A stretch of DNA of 64,000 nucleotides from Salinimicrobium sp035607535 (GCF_035607535.1 NZ_JAYDZX010000006.1:62001-126000); one strand, 5' to 3'; shown: positions 24,417 through 33,664, numbered from the stretch's first letter. The notes: generated by a model from the sequence alone, not told the origin. Numbers and translations are program-made.

Positions 24417-26732
24417 TTAGAAATTATACTCAATTCCCAAACCACCATAATAATTCCTAGGCATTCCGGGATAAAAATAGCGGGGGTCTGAACCTCCAAA
24501 TCCTACAGCATTAGGAATGACCGAAGCTGCATAATGTTCATCTAGCACATTATTAACCCCTCCAAAAAGTTCAATTTCCCAACCATTCATAAATCCGGGT
24601 CTCCAGATATCCAGGGGTTCCAGAGAAGCTTTGAGGTGAACCAGATTATAGAAGTCGCGAAATTCTGTGTTAGCATCATTCAGTGGCATTTCTCCTTCGA
24701 ACTGGTAGGTGGAACGCAGAGTGAAACCAAAGCTCGTTATAAGATCCAGGCCGGCATTAACAGTTTCCCTTGGTACAGCCGGAAGATCATTTCCTGAAAA
24801 ATCTTCATCTTCAACAATGTACTCATCAAACTTAAAGGAATTGTAAGCGGCATTCAGAAATGTGCGGGCGCGAAGGGCAGAAAATATCGGGAAATTGTAA
24901 TTCAGCAAAAGTTCCACTCCATTATGATCGGTTTTACCCAGGTTGCGGCCAATATACTGATCTTCGGCGACGCGTTCGGCCACTAAAAGATTATCAACCT
25001 GGATCGAAAAAGCTGCAACTTCGGCATAAAGTCGGTTATTCAGAAAGTTTCCTTTAAAGCCTACTTCATAGTTGATCCCCGTCTCCGGCTGTAGGCTGGT
25101 GTTGATCAAACCTTCAGGAGTAAGAGTTTCAGCAACTGTGGGAGTTGAGAATCCATGGCTTACAGATGCATAGATATTTTTTCCGGGCACAACAGTATAC
25201 ACTGCGCCGATTCGCGGAGAGATCACATGGTCAAAACTGTAATCCCCCGTCTGGTCAATATTGTCAGCCTCGTAAAGGTCTCTAAGCTCATAGGAGGTTG
25301 AGTTAACATTTAGTCCTGCCTCGAGCTTCAAACGATCCTGGAGCTGCAGATTCCACTGTAAGAAAATATTGTAGTAATTCCTGTCCTGCTCGTTATGGCT
25401 AAGGTAAAAACCGGGTACACTTCCCGCACTGCCATATTGCTGGTAGAGATTTTCATAGGTAGCAATGTCGTACCATTCATTATAATATTCAAACCCAAAA
25501 CTTAACTGGGAAGGACGGTCAAGAAAATCACCTTCAAGATTAAATTTCGTCCTGGCTCCCAAAGCCGTCTGCCCTTCATTGAGAATATCGAATGGCCTCG
25601 GTTCATAAGCATCCTTAAAAGTCCCGTAAAGACTTGTGGTATTGGTAAGTTCTTCGGAAAATTTATATTTATAGGAAAAGCCAAGCAAACCTTTATTATA
25701 GGATTCATAACCCTTTGCAGCGGCCCAGGTAAAGGCAGCCGAAGAAGGATCGGTATAAAAATCTGTCCTGTCCAGCGAACTGGGAATATAGGCTTTTAGT
25801 CGCACGAAGTGCCCTAACACTGAAACTTCATGTCTTTCTCCCCCGGCAATTTGTCCGTAAAGGGAAAAAGAGTCGCGATTATAACTTGAATTGTCACGCC
25901 AGCCATCTGTCTGCACGTGGTTATAAGTGGCAACAAGATTAGTAGTTTCCGAAGCATGTGCAGCCTGAGCCGTGCCACGAATGAGGTTATAGCTTCCATA
26001 GGTGCCTTTAACTTCGGCCGTTGTTCCCTGCTCCTGTGCTTTGGCGGGATATAAAGTTATTACTCCACCCAGTCCTGCCCCATAAACACTTGAGCTGGGT
26101 CCCTTTATAATTTCGGCGCGTCCTACCACAGCAGGATCCAGGTCATCCAGAGTTGTTTCCCCTTCGGCACTTGTAATGGGGATCTCCATAAAATAGGCTT
26201 TTACCCTGTTAGTGCTGTACTGGGACCGGGCACCCACACCGCGAATGCTCAATTTATTAGTATTGAGAGCTCCCTGTTGCACATTTACCCCGGCCACCAT
26301 GCTAAAGTTCTGCATGATGTTGGTCTCATCAAATCTTTCTAATTCCTCTCCACTAAGTACAGAAACAGCCGATGGCGTTTGCAGTAGTTCCTGCGGAATG
26401 ATGGTACTGCGAAGAACAACTTCAGAAAGGGAACCTTCGGCAGGTGCAAGAAAAACCCGGATTTCCTGATCGTAGTTCTCAACCTGTAAATTTTTGCGGG
26501 TGTAATCAGGGTATTCAAAATTTAATTTTACCGGCAGCGCTTCAACAGAGAGGGAAAATTCTCCTGCAGGACCGGAAAAAGCTGTTTCTAAAGTATTTGC
26601 TGAAGTTACTTTAACTCCCTCCAGAGGTTTGTTGGTGAAGGCGTCCAAGACCACACCATTGATATCCTGGGCAGAGAGATTTGCGAAGATAAAGAAGCTA
26701 AAAAGTAAAAACAGGTGATTTCTCAAGATCAA
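24417..26732 (-). CDS. TonB-dependent outer-membrane receptor
   Basis: A 771-residue outer-membrane protein that imports a ligand using TonB energy. In order: signal peptide ending at AQ (residue 22), a CarboxypepD_reg-like domain (about 24-100, 'INGVVLDAFTNKPLEGVKV'), the plug (about 115-225, 'RAEIIKGPSSSVYGAGLGG') and a 22-strand-type beta barrel ending in aromatic Phe ('GGLGIEYNF'). No SusD partner is adjacent, which argues against a polysaccharide-utilisation SusC. The plug and barrel motifs look like siderophore or vitamin receptors; the ligand is unknown. A near-perfect copy of the dispersed palindrome lies 26 bases upstream of the start. Confidence 0.92.
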   Translation of the reverse strand: MILRNHLFLLFSFFIFANLSAQDINGVVLDAFTNKPLEGVKVTSANTLETAFSGPAGEFSLSVEALPVKLNFEYPDYTRKNLQVENYDQEIRVFLAPAEGSLSEVVLRSTIIPQELLQTPSAVSVLSGEELERFDETNIMQNFSMVAGVNVQQGALNTNKLSIRGVGARSQYSTNRVKAYFMEIPITSAEGETTLDDLDPAVVGRAEIIKGPSSSVYGAGLGGVITLYPAKAQEQGTTAEVKGTYGSYNLIRGTAQAAHASETTNLVATYNHVQTDGWRDNSSYNRDSFSLYGQIAGGERHEVSVLGHFVRLKAYIPSSLDRTDFYTDPSSAAFTWAAAKGYESYNKGLLGFSYKYKFSEELTNTTSLYGTFKDAYEPRPFDILNEGQTALGARTKFNLEGDFLDRPSQLSFGFEYYNEWYDIATYENLYQQYGSAGSVPGFYLSHNEQDRNYYNIFLQWNLQLQDRLKLEAGLNVNSTSYELRDLYEADNIDQTGDYSFDHVISPRIGAVYTVVPGKNIYASVSHGFSTPTVAETLTPEGLINTSLQPETGINYEVGFKGNFLNNRLYAEVAAFSIQVDNLLVAERVAEDQYIGRNLGKTDHNGVELLLNYNFPIFSALRARTFLNAAYNSFKFDEYIVEDEDFSGNDLPAVPRETVNAGLDLITSFGFTLRSTYQFEGEMPLNDANTEFRDFYNLVHLKASLEPLDIWRPGFMNGWEIELFGGVNNVLDEHYAASVIPNAVGFGGSDPRYFYPGMPRNYYGGLGIEYNF

Positions 26733-26758
26733 TTTTGGTTTTGGTTAGAAACAGGTTT

Positions 26759-26775
26759 CAAGAATGCCATTTTTG
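26759..26775. repeat. Dispersed palindrome copy upstream of the TonB receptor
   Basis: CAAGAATGCCATTTTTG differs from the perfect palindrome by one base and is followed by GCACC. It lies 26-42 bases upstream of the receptor's start codon on the minus strand. Confidence 0.55.
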
Positions 26776-26912
26776 GCACCCGTTATATTCTCAAACAGAA
26801 GCCTTAGCTAAAATAAGCTTTTTTTAAAGGTTTAGAAAAACCCGTTTCTTATTAGCACTTCTTTATGCTTTTGAAGTTTTTCTTTATGTTTACGGCTGCT
26901 AAACGTCCCTGC

Positions 26913-28664
26913 ATGAAAAAGATACTGGCTCTGGCAATATTCGTAATTAGCCTTAGCTCCTGTGATTTCTCCAATTACATCCTGGAGCAGGATTACGATT
27001 TCACTACTGTTTTTGAAAAATCTGGTGGAACTGAAACTGCTACTTACCGCGAGGTGATCGACTTCTATGAAGACCTGGCAGCCGTCTATTCTACAATTGA
27101 CCTGCAACGCATAGGAGAAACTGACAGTGGCGAACCACTACACCTTGTGACCTACAGCCGTAACAGGAACTTTGATTTTGATGACCTTCGAAATGACCAC
27201 AGCATAGTTTTGATCAACAACGGGATTCATCCCGGGGAAAGTGATGGAATTGATGCTACAATGATGCTCCTTCGCGACCTGGCACAGGATTCAATTGTGC
27301 TTCCGGAAAACACGGTCATAGCTGCAATCCCGGTGTATAATGTTGGTGGTGCCTTAAATCGCAATTCCTTTACCCGCACCAATCAAAATGGTCCCAAATC
27401 CTATGGCTTCCGGGGAAATGCAAGAAATTTTGACCTCAACAGGGATTTTATAAAAGCCGACACCAAAAATACCCGCAGTTTCTATGAAATTTTCCACCTC
27501 CTGGATCCCGATGTTTTTATAGACACCCATGTGAGTAATGGTGCAGATTATCAATACACCCTTACCCATTTATTTACCCAACACGATCAAATGGGTGGAG
27601 CTCTTCGGAACTATATCAAAACTGATCTACGGCCGGCCCTGGAAAAAGCTTTGCGGAAAAAAGATTGGGATGTAACTCCTTATGTGAACGTTTTTGGAGA
27701 TGTACCGGAAAAAGGTTTTTCACAATTCCTCGATACACCCCGTTACTCCACCGGGTATACGGCTCTTTGGAATACCCTGGGCGTAATGGTAGAAACGCAC
27801 ATGCTCAAGCCATACGACAAGCGGGTTAGGGGGACATATGAATTCTTGAGATCGATGATCGATATCGCCGACGAGGATGCCGAACTTATAAAAAAGCTGC
27901 GAAGTCGTGACTTTAAGGAATCTCAGGCAAGGAATGAAGTCGCATTCGATTTTAAAATTGACAGTAGTAAGGTTTCTGCTCTCGAATTTAAAGGCTATGA
28001 AGCAGAAATAATAGCGAGTGAAGTCACCGGTTTTGATAGAATAAAATACGATACTACCCGTCCCTACACAAGAACCGTAGATTACTATGACAACTTTTTA
28101 GCTTCACGGGAGGTAAAAACGCCACAAGGCTATATTGTACCACAGGCATGGTGGCAGGTAATAAACCTGTTGGAGCTCAACAATGTCAAAATGATCCCTT
28201 TTGAGAAGGATACCAGCCTTACAGTGGAGGTCTACAGGATCAAGGACTATAAGACCAGAAGTAATTCTTATGAAGGTCATTACCCTCACTACGATGTAGA
28301 AGTGGAAAGCAGCAGGCAAAAAGTAGGTATACGCAAAGGGGATTTCTTTGTACCCATAAAACAGAAGGCTGCGAAATATCTCATGGCAACTCTAGAGCCT
28401 CAGGCTCCGGATTCGTTCTTCTCCTGGAACTTCTTTGACAGCATTCTTCAGCAAAAAGAAGGCTTTTCACCCTATGTTTTTGAGGATATAGCAAGAGAAT
28501 TTCTTGACGATTATCCGGAAATTGAAGAGGAATTTCTTTTGAAAAAACAGAATGAACCCGAGTTTGCAGCCAATTGGTACGCTCAGCTTGATTGGATTCA
28601 CAAAAAAAGTGAACATTACGAAAGATCACACTTGAGATATCCCATTTTTAGAGTGAACCGGTAA
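26913..28664 (+). CDS. M14-family zinc carboxypeptidase, predicted lipoprotein
   Basis: A metallopeptidase of 583 residues with a lipoprotein signal (Cys17 in 'VISLSSC'), so anchored in the envelope. The zinc site is HxxE in 'NNGIHPGESDGIDATM' (near residue 100) plus the later His in 'FIDTHVSNGADYQYT'; the catalytic Glu is in 'VMVETHMLKPY' near 290. An 'ARNFDLNRDF' substrate-binding segment precedes it. About 250 residues of C-terminal region follow that belong to no domain I recognise. The start was moved 16 codons in, to the ATG that begins the signal peptide. The 3' end overlaps the convergent NUDIX gene by 39 bases. Confidence 0.88.
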   Translation: MKKILALAIFVISLSSCDFSNYILEQDYDFTTVFEKSGGTETATYREVIDFYEDLAAVYSTIDLQRIGETDSGEPLHLVTYSRNRNFDFDDLRNDHSIVLINNGIHPGESDGIDATMMLLRDLAQDSIVLPENTVIAAIPVYNVGGALNRNSFTRTNQNGPKSYGFRGNARNFDLNRDFIKADTKNTRSFYEIFHLLDPDVFIDTHVSNGADYQYTLTHLFTQHDQMGGALRNYIKTDLRPALEKALRKKDWDVTPYVNVFGDVPEKGFSQFLDTPRYSTGYTALWNTLGVMVETHMLKPYDKRVRGTYEFLRSMIDIADEDAELIKKLRSRDFKESQARNEVAFDFKIDSSKVSALEFKGYEAEIIASEVTGFDRIKYDTTRPYTRTVDYYDNFLASREVKTPQGYIVPQAWWQVINLLELNNVKMIPFEKDTSLTVEVYRIKDYKTRSNSYEGHYPHYDVEVESSRQKVGIRKGDFFVPIKQKAAKYLMATLEPQAPDSFFSWNFFDSILQQKEGFSPYVFEDIAREFLDDYPEIEEEFLLKKQNEPEFAANWYAQLDWIHKKSEHYERSHLRYPIFRVNR

Positions 28665-29255
28665 GATCTCTTCGGGAAAGAGCAGCTTGATATTTGCGTA
28701 AGATTTCTTTAGGGCCTTTTGGGCCTTAGCCATGTCTTTCCATTTCACTTTCATAATGCCTTCACTTTCTTCAGGAACCAGCTCGCCGTCATAATCTGTA
28801 GTCATTTCATACCAGTAGGTAACTTTAAGCTTATAACGACCTTTTCTTTGAAATACGTGATATGTAGTTTGAAGGAATTTGGTGATTCTTAGATTTTTTA
28901 CCCCCGTCTCCTCCTCGACCTCTCTTATTGCGCCGGTCTCAATACTTTCGTTTTTCTCCACCTTACCTTTGGGCAGATCCCAGCGACCATTGCGGTATAT
29001 GAAGAGAACTTCATTATGTGGATTTAAAACCAATCCTCCGCCTGCAGTTACAACGGGTAACTTCTTAAAAAGGTGCTTTAGAAGCTTTTCTTTTTTATCG
29101 TGATACAGGTTTACATAGAGCAGTTTGCCTTTGTTGATTTTTTTGATAATCCTTTTAAATTTGGCCTCTTTTAACGGAATAGATATATATTTTTCACCTA
29201 AATCCTTTTTCGTTGAGAGAATAATAGGAATATCATTTACAAAAACTTTATACAT
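28626..29255 (-). CDS. NUDIX hydrolase with N-terminal extension
   Basis: A hydrolase of nucleoside diphosphate-X compounds. The Nudix box is complete at about residues 97-119, with the pattern G-x5-E-x7-REVxEExGV around 'REVEEETGV'. Before it lies an unusual basic region of about 65 residues ('DIPIILSTKKDLGEKYISI', 'AKFKRIIKKINKGKLLYVNL') that is not part of the Nudix fold. The substrate is not predictable. The start at 'MYKVFVNDIP' leaves only 7 bases to the divergent pyrE start; a longer frame would run into pyrE. Confidence 0.85.
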   Translation of the reverse strand: MYKVFVNDIPIILSTKKDLGEKYISIPLKEAKFKRIIKKINKGKLLYVNLYHDKKEKLLKHLFKKLPVVTAGGGLVLNPHNEVLFIYRNGRWDLPKGKVEKNESIETGAIREVEEETGVKNLRITKFLQTTYHVFQRKGRYKLKVTYWYEMTTDYDGELVPEESEGIMKVKWKDMAKAQKALKKSYANIKLLFPEEILPVHSKNGISQV

Positions 29256-29258
29256 TTG
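29251..29258 (+). promoter_or_regulatory. -7 promoter box (TACATTTG) for pyrE, overlapping the NUDIX start codon
   Basis: TACATTTG fits TAnnTTTG and ends 4 bases before the pyrE ATG, so the pyrE mRNA would be leaderless or nearly so. The box contains the complement of the NUDIX start codon. No -33 TTTG was found, which lowers confidence. Confidence 0.5.
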
Positions 29259-29262
29259 CAGT

Positions 29263-29904
29263 ATGATTTTAGACAAGGAAACAGCTCGCAAAACTGCTGA
29301 GTTATTATTGCAAATTAAGGCAATAAAATTAGATGCACAACAAGGGTTTAAGTGGGCGAGCGGTTGGAACTCTCCTATTTATTGTGACAACCGAGTTATA
29401 CTTTCCTATCCTCCCATCCGCAATTTTGTAAGGGAACACATGGCCCGCCAAATTGAGCAATTATATGGCAAAGCCGATGTTATTGCAGGAGTAGCCACAG
29501 GAGCCATTGGAATTGGAATGCTTGTGGCAGAATATCTGAGCCTTCCTTTTGCTTACGTGAGACCTGAACCAAAATCCCATGGTCGAAAAAATCAAATTGA
29601 AGGTAAGGTCGAAGAAGGACAAACAGTCGTAGTCATTGAAGACCTTATAAGCACCGGGAACAGTAGTTTAAATGCAGTTAAGGCCTTACAGGAGGCAAAT
29701 CTCCAGATCAAGGGAATGCTTGCTATTTTTTCCTACGGTTTTGATACTGCCACAGAGAATTTCAAAAAATCTAATATCGAGCTACACACCTTGAGCAACT
29801 ATGAATACCTGCTCGAGGTAGCTTTAAAGACAAATTATATAAATCAAGCCGAAAGCGAGCTCCTGAAAAGCTGGCGTAAAGATCCGGCGAACTGGAAAAT
29901 ATAA
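29263..29904 (+). CDS. pyrE: Orotate phosphoribosyltransferase
   Basis: Pyrimidine synthesis: orotate plus PRPP gives orotidine monophosphate. The 213-residue protein has the PRPP motif 'VVVIEDLISTGNSSLNAV' near residue 123 and the family segments 'GFKWASGWNSPIYCDNR' and 'YVRPEPKSHGRKNQIEG'. The start 'MILDKETARK' gives the usual length; 46 extra residues of the longer frame would be antisense to the NUDIX gene. It is followed 3 bases later by the SRPBCC gene, so they form an operon. Confidence 0.95.
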   Translation: MILDKETARKTAELLLQIKAIKLDAQQGFKWASGWNSPIYCDNRVILSYPPIRNFVREHMARQIEQLYGKADVIAGVATGAIGIGMLVAEYLSLPFAYVRPEPKSHGRKNQIEGKVEEGQTVVVIEDLISTGNSSLNAVKALQEANLQIKGMLAIFSYGFDTATENFKKSNIELHTLSNYEYLLEVALKTNYINQAESELLKSWRKDPANWKI

Positions 29905-29907
29905 GCT

Positions 29908-30300
29908 ATGGAATTACAGAGTGACAAAGTAACAGTACAAAAGAGTCAGCAGGAGCTGTTCGATTTTCTTACTAACGTGAGTAATTATGAGCAGATCATG
30001 CCTGATAGTAAGGAAAAATTTGAAGTAAAGTCTGAGGACACTTTTGCTTTTGCCCTTAAAGGAATGCCGGAGATCTCCCTTCAGATACAGGAAACAAGAG
30101 AACCGGAATATATCAAATTGGGTTCTACTTCAGATAAATTTGATTTTTCACTTGATGTGGAAATTGCTTCTCTGGGTGAGAACCAGAGTGAGGCACAACT
30201 ATTCTTTCATGGCAAGTTCAACACCATGATGGCCATGATGGTAAAAGGGCCATTAAAGAAATTCATAAATACTCTTTCCGAGAACCTGTCAAGGATCTAG
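29908..30300 (+). CDS. SRPBCC (START-like) domain protein
   Basis: A 130-residue single-domain protein with the helix-grip layout of the SRPBCC superfamily: N-terminal strand and helix ('VTVQKSQQELFDFLTNVSNY'), a run of strands, and a long C-terminal helix ('GPLKKFINTLSENLSRI'). Such folds bind hydrophobic ligands. The gene begins 3 bases after pyrE, but a link to pyrimidine synthesis is only positional. Its stop shares the palindrome CTAG with the stop of the convergent biotin ligase gene. Confidence 0.75.
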   Translation: MELQSDKVTVQKSQQELFDFLTNVSNYEQIMPDSKEKFEVKSEDTFAFALKGMPEISLQIQETREPEYIKLGSTSDKFDFSLDVEIASLGENQSEAQLFFHGKFNTMMAMMVKGPLKKFINTLSENLSRI

Positions 30301-31028
30301 TAACAGAGGGATACTTCCTTAAGATCAAATTCGGCGGTCACTTCATCTTCGGTCTGGACGAGCAACTTACCAGCTAGAGTGACTCCAAGGATCATTCCTG
30401 TCAAGAGTTCTCCGTCAGGTTTTCTGAAGGTAGAAGGCACTAACCTTCGAAAAAGGCGATTTTTATAATTGCTTAAGATATCTTCAGAATTTTCTTTAGC
30501 AAGTTTATCAAAGCCGGCTTCCAACTCCCGGAGAACAACTTCCAGGACATCATCTGTATTAAATTCAGAATTAGTGGCAGTTCTCATGGAACCTGCCTGT
30601 GGCAGACCTATGAACTCCTCCTGATTCACATTAAGGCCCACTCCTACTATGGAACCCATCACTTTTCCTTCGGAAAGAATATTCTCGATGAGAATACCGG
30701 CCACCTTTTGATTGGCTGACAAGATGTCGTTAGGCCACTTTACCCGCAGACGGGGTAAATTAAATTTTTCAAGAGCCGAAATAAGAGAGACTGCTACTGT
30801 CGCACTCAGCAAAAATTGCTGTGCCGGATCAATTTCCGGTTTAGGTAAAAAGACTGAAAAAGTGAGGTTTTTCCCTTCTTCAGCTTCCCATATTGTACCG
30901 CGTTGTCCCCTGCCCTGCAGTTGTTTTTTTGCCACAATACATGTCAATGGCATTTTCGGGTTTTCTCTAAGAAGATCCCGGGCGAAAGAATTAGTGGAGT
31001 CGATGGCATCAACTTTGATAAGGTGCAT
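30297..31028 (-). CDS. birA: Biotin--[acetyl-CoA-carboxylase] ligase
   Basis: Attaches biotin to carrier lysines through biotinyl-5'-AMP. The 243-residue protein shows the adenylate-binding motif 'QGRGQRGTIWEAEEGKNLTF' near residue 40, 'RVKWPNDILSANQKVAGIL' near 100 and 'IVGVGLNVNQ'. It lacks the N-terminal DNA-binding domain of E. coli BirA, so it is a catalytic-only (class I) ligase that does not repress transcription. Likely clients include the pyruvate carboxylase encoded in this window. Confidence 0.93.
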   Translation of the reverse strand: MHLIKVDAIDSTNSFARDLLRENPKMPLTCIVAKKQLQGRGQRGTIWEAEEGKNLTFSVFLPKPEIDPAQQFLLSATVAVSLISALEKFNLPRLRVKWPNDILSANQKVAGILIENILSEGKVMGSIVGVGLNVNQEEFIGLPQAGSMRTATNSEFNTDDVLEVVLRELEAGFDKLAKENSEDILSNYKNRLFRRLVPSTFRKPDGELLTGMILGVTLAGKLLVQTEDEVTAEFDLKEVSLCY

Positions 31029-31094
31029 AAGAAGAATAGATAATGCAGGAGTTAAATGTTATGAAAACCAAGGTTCAAAAACCTTAAAAAGTAA

Positions 31095-31102
31095 TAACTT
31101 TG
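31095..31102 (+). promoter_or_regulatory. -7 promoter box (TAACTTTG) for rsfS-ftsH
   Basis: TAACTTTG fits TAnnTTTG and ends 19 bases before the rsfS ATG, in the 93-base divergent gap with birA. A -33 element is not clear. Confidence 0.6.
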
Positions 31103-31121
31103 CGCAAAGAAAATAAATTTA

Positions 31122-31493
31122 ATGACAAAAAAAGAAGCTAACAACGATATACTTATTGCACATATAATCAAGGGGATCGAAGAAGTTAAAGGTAATGACA
31201 TTGATATCCTTGACCTACGGGAAATCGAAAATACTGTTTGTGACTACTTCGTTATCTGCAACGGCACTTCTAATACACAGGTAAACGCTATTGTAAATTC
31301 CATTCAAAAGACTGTTAGTAAATCTCTTAAAGACAAGCCCTGGCACATAGAAGGATCTGACAATGCCGAATGGGTACTTATGGATTACGTGAGTGTTGTA
31401 GTACATGTTTTCCAAAAACACATCAGAGAATTTTACGATATTGAAAGTCTTTGGGGAGATGCAAAATCTACCTCAATTGAAACAAATTATTAA
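31122..31493 (+). CDS. rsfS: Ribosome silencing factor RsfS
   Basis: A 123-residue RsfS/Iojap protein that binds ribosomal protein uL14 and blocks subunit joining when nutrients are low. Clear family motifs: 'DYFVICNGTSNTQVNAIVNS' near residue 38, 'PWHIEGSDNAEWVLMDY' near 72 and 'VHVFQKHIREFYDIESLWGDA' near 95. It lies 17 bases upstream of ftsH and very probably shares its transcript. Confidence 0.95.
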   Translation: MTKKEANNDILIAHIIKGIEEVKGNDIDILDLREIENTVCDYFVICNGTSNTQVNAIVNSIQKTVSKSLKDKPWHIEGSDNAEWVLMDYVSVVVHVFQKHIREFYDIESLWGDAKSTSIETNY

Positions 31494-31510
31494 GAGTTAA
31501 GAAAGAACGC

Positions 31511-33565
31511 ATGGCCAAAGAGCAACCTAAAAATAAAAAAGAACCCAAGAAGCCTAAATTCAGTGCATACTGGATCTACGCTGCTATTATACTGGTCTTC
31601 CTCGGAATAAATTTCTTTAGCGGAAGCGGGTTCAATGAGCCTGCCAAGACCAATCCTGCTGAATTTTTAAATTATCTCGAGCAGGGAGATGTGAAAAAGG
31701 TGGTGATCGTGAACCGAAGTCAGGCAAAAGTTTTCCTGACTGAAGAAGCAAAAGCAAAAGATGTACACCAGCAGGCTGTCCAGGATGAACTATTTCCCGG
31801 TGGAGAATCTCCTGCATATACATTTGAATTTGGAGACCTTCAAAACCTTGAAGATGACATTAGGGAAGTAAAGGCCGAAACTGACATTAATACCCCTGTA
31901 GTATTTGAAACCCACCAGAACGTTTGGGGTGATATTTTATTGACCCTATTGCCTTTCATCCTTATCATTGGGATATGGATCTTTATCATGCGTCGTATGA
32001 GCGGTGGAGCCGGCGGGGGCGCAGGCGGACAGATCTTCAACATTGGAAAATCAAAAGCCAAGCTTTTTGATCAAAATACAGACGTAAAAGTTTCCTTTAA
32101 AGATGTTGCCGGACTAGAGGGTGCAAAGGAAGAAGTTCAGGAAATTGTAGACTTTCTTAAAAATCCCGATAAGTACACCTCATTGGGAGGAAAAATTCCA
32201 AAAGGCGCATTACTGGTTGGCCCTCCGGGAACAGGTAAAACCCTTCTCGCAAAGGCCGTTGCGGGAGAAGCAAAGGTTCCTTTCTTCTCATTATCGGGGT
32301 CTGACTTTGTGGAGATGTTCGTAGGAGTTGGAGCGTCAAGGGTAAGAGATCTTTTCAAACAGGCAAAAGAGAAATCCCCGGCCATTATTTTCATAGATGA
32401 GATTGATGCAATTGGTAGAGCTCGTGGAAAGAGTAATTTTTCTGGCTCCAATGATGAGCGCGAAAACACGCTCAACCAGCTCTTGACTGAAATGGACGGT
32501 TTTGGAACCAATACAAATGTCATTGTACTCGCTGCTACTAACAGGGCAGATGTACTGGATAAAGCCCTTATGCGGGCAGGTAGATTCGACAGACAGATTT
32601 ATGTCGACCTGCCGGATGTTAGGGAAAGAAAAGAAATTTTTGAAGTTCACCTTCGCCCTCTTAAAAAGGTTGCAGACGAACTGGATACGGAATTCATGGC
32701 AAAACAAACTCCCGGATTTTCGGGTGCCGACATTGCTAACGTCTGTAACGAAGCTGCACTTATTGCTGCAAGAAAGAGCAAAACTGCAGTAGGCAAACAG
32801 GATTTCCTGGATGCGGTAGATCGTATCGTGGGAGGACTTGAGAAAAAGAACAAAATAATCACTCCGGAAGAGAAACAAGCTATTGCTTTTCACGAAGCGG
32901 GACATGCAACCGTGAGCTGGATCCTGGAACATGCTGCACCCCTGGTAAAAGTTACTATTGTACCGCGGGGGCAATCCCTTGGAGCTGCATGGTATCTCCC
33001 GGAAGAAAGACTTATAGTGAGGCCCGAGCAAATGCTGGATGAGATGTGTGCTGCCTTGGGCGGTCGTGCTGCCGAAAAGGTGATCTTCAATAAGATATCT
33101 ACCGGCGCACTTAGTGACCTGGAAAAGGTAACCAAGCAGGCGCGTGCTATGGTGACCGTCTACGGCCTGAACGAAAAAGTTGGAAACCTGACTTATCATG
33201 ATTCTTCAGGCCAAAGCGAGTATAACTTTACCAAACCTTACAGCGAAAAAACTTCAGAGTTGATCGATAAGGAAATCTCCAATCTTATTGAAGAACAATA
33301 TCAGCGTGCGATAAGATTACTGGAAGAAAATAAAGATAAGCTCACTCAATTAGCTGAAATTCTCCTGGAAAAAGAGGTCATCTTCAAAGACAACCTTGAA
33401 GAGATCTTTGGAAAAAGACCATACAAAAGCCGTGATGAAATAATGAACGGTAACAGCCAGGAAAAACATGTGCCTGCGCAGGAAGAAACTGTAACCGAAA
33501 GAACTGTTCCGGGAAGTACAGCAACTTCAGAGGCACCAGATGCACCTGCTTCCGAAGAAAAATAA
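31511..33565 (+). CDS. ftsH: ATP-dependent zinc metalloprotease FtsH
   Basis: An inner-membrane AAA+ protease for quality control of membrane proteins and regulators. In 684 residues: transmembrane helix 1 (about 20-36), a periplasmic region, helix 2 (about 140-160), the AAA+ domain with Walker A 'GPPGTGKT' near residue 237 and Walker B 'IIFIDEID', and the M41 protease domain with zinc motif HEAGH at 461-465. A Gly-rich linker ('GGAGGGAGG') follows helix 2. The Ala/Glu/Thr-rich tail is variable. It follows rsfS and ends at a strong terminator. Confidence 0.97.
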   Translation: MAKEQPKNKKEPKKPKFSAYWIYAAIILVFLGINFFSGSGFNEPAKTNPAEFLNYLEQGDVKKVVIVNRSQAKVFLTEEAKAKDVHQQAVQDELFPGGESPAYTFEFGDLQNLEDDIREVKAETDINTPVVFETHQNVWGDILLTLLPFILIIGIWIFIMRRMSGGAGGGAGGQIFNIGKSKAKLFDQNTDVKVSFKDVAGLEGAKEEVQEIVDFLKNPDKYTSLGGKIPKGALLVGPPGTGKTLLAKAVAGEAKVPFFSLSGSDFVEMFVGVGASRVRDLFKQAKEKSPAIIFIDEIDAIGRARGKSNFSGSNDERENTLNQLLTEMDGFGTNTNVIVLAATNRADVLDKALMRAGRFDRQIYVDLPDVRERKEIFEVHLRPLKKVADELDTEFMAKQTPGFSGADIANVCNEAALIAARKSKTAVGKQDFLDAVDRIVGGLEKKNKIITPEEKQAIAFHEAGHATVSWILEHAAPLVKVTIVPRGQSLGAAWYLPEERLIVRPEQMLDEMCAALGGRAAEKVIFNKISTGALSDLEKVTKQARAMVTVYGLNEKVGNLTYHDSSGQSEYNFTKPYSEKTSELIDKEISNLIEEQYQRAIRLLEENKDKLTQLAEILLEKEVIFKDNLEEIFGKRPYKSRDEIMNGNSQEKHVPAQEETVTERTVPGSTATSEAPDAPASEEK

Positions 33566-33581
33566 TTACTTAAATACCTGT

Positions 33582-33623
33582 AAAAAATCTTGACTTATCC
33601 TAAACTGTAAGTTAAGATTTTTT
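33582..33623 (+). terminator. Rho-independent terminator after ftsH
   Basis: A 16-base stem AAAAAATCTTGACTTA / TAAGTTAAGATTTTTT with one G-U pair; the 3' arm itself supplies the T-run. It abuts the -7 box of the next operon. Confidence 0.85.
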
Positions 33624-33630
33624 ACCTTTG
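33623..33630 (+). promoter_or_regulatory. -7 promoter box (TACCTTTG) for the LUD-cdsA-psd-ACBP operon
   Basis: TACCTTTG fits TAnnTTTG and ends 34 bases before the LUD gene ATG. It begins on the last T of the ftsH terminator. Confidence 0.62.
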
Positions 33631-33664
33631 GTTGAAATGCTACTTAGAGTAATTGAAAACCTAT

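Noticed and set aside
26865..26912. Longer start for the M14 peptidase
   Set aside because: The first 16 codons would bury the lipoprotein signal; the ATG at 26913 puts it at the N-terminus.
32336..33199. Long antisense frame (287 aa) within ftsH
   Set aside because: It is opposite a fully conserved protease; its residues show no family and the length is explained by ftsH codon usage.
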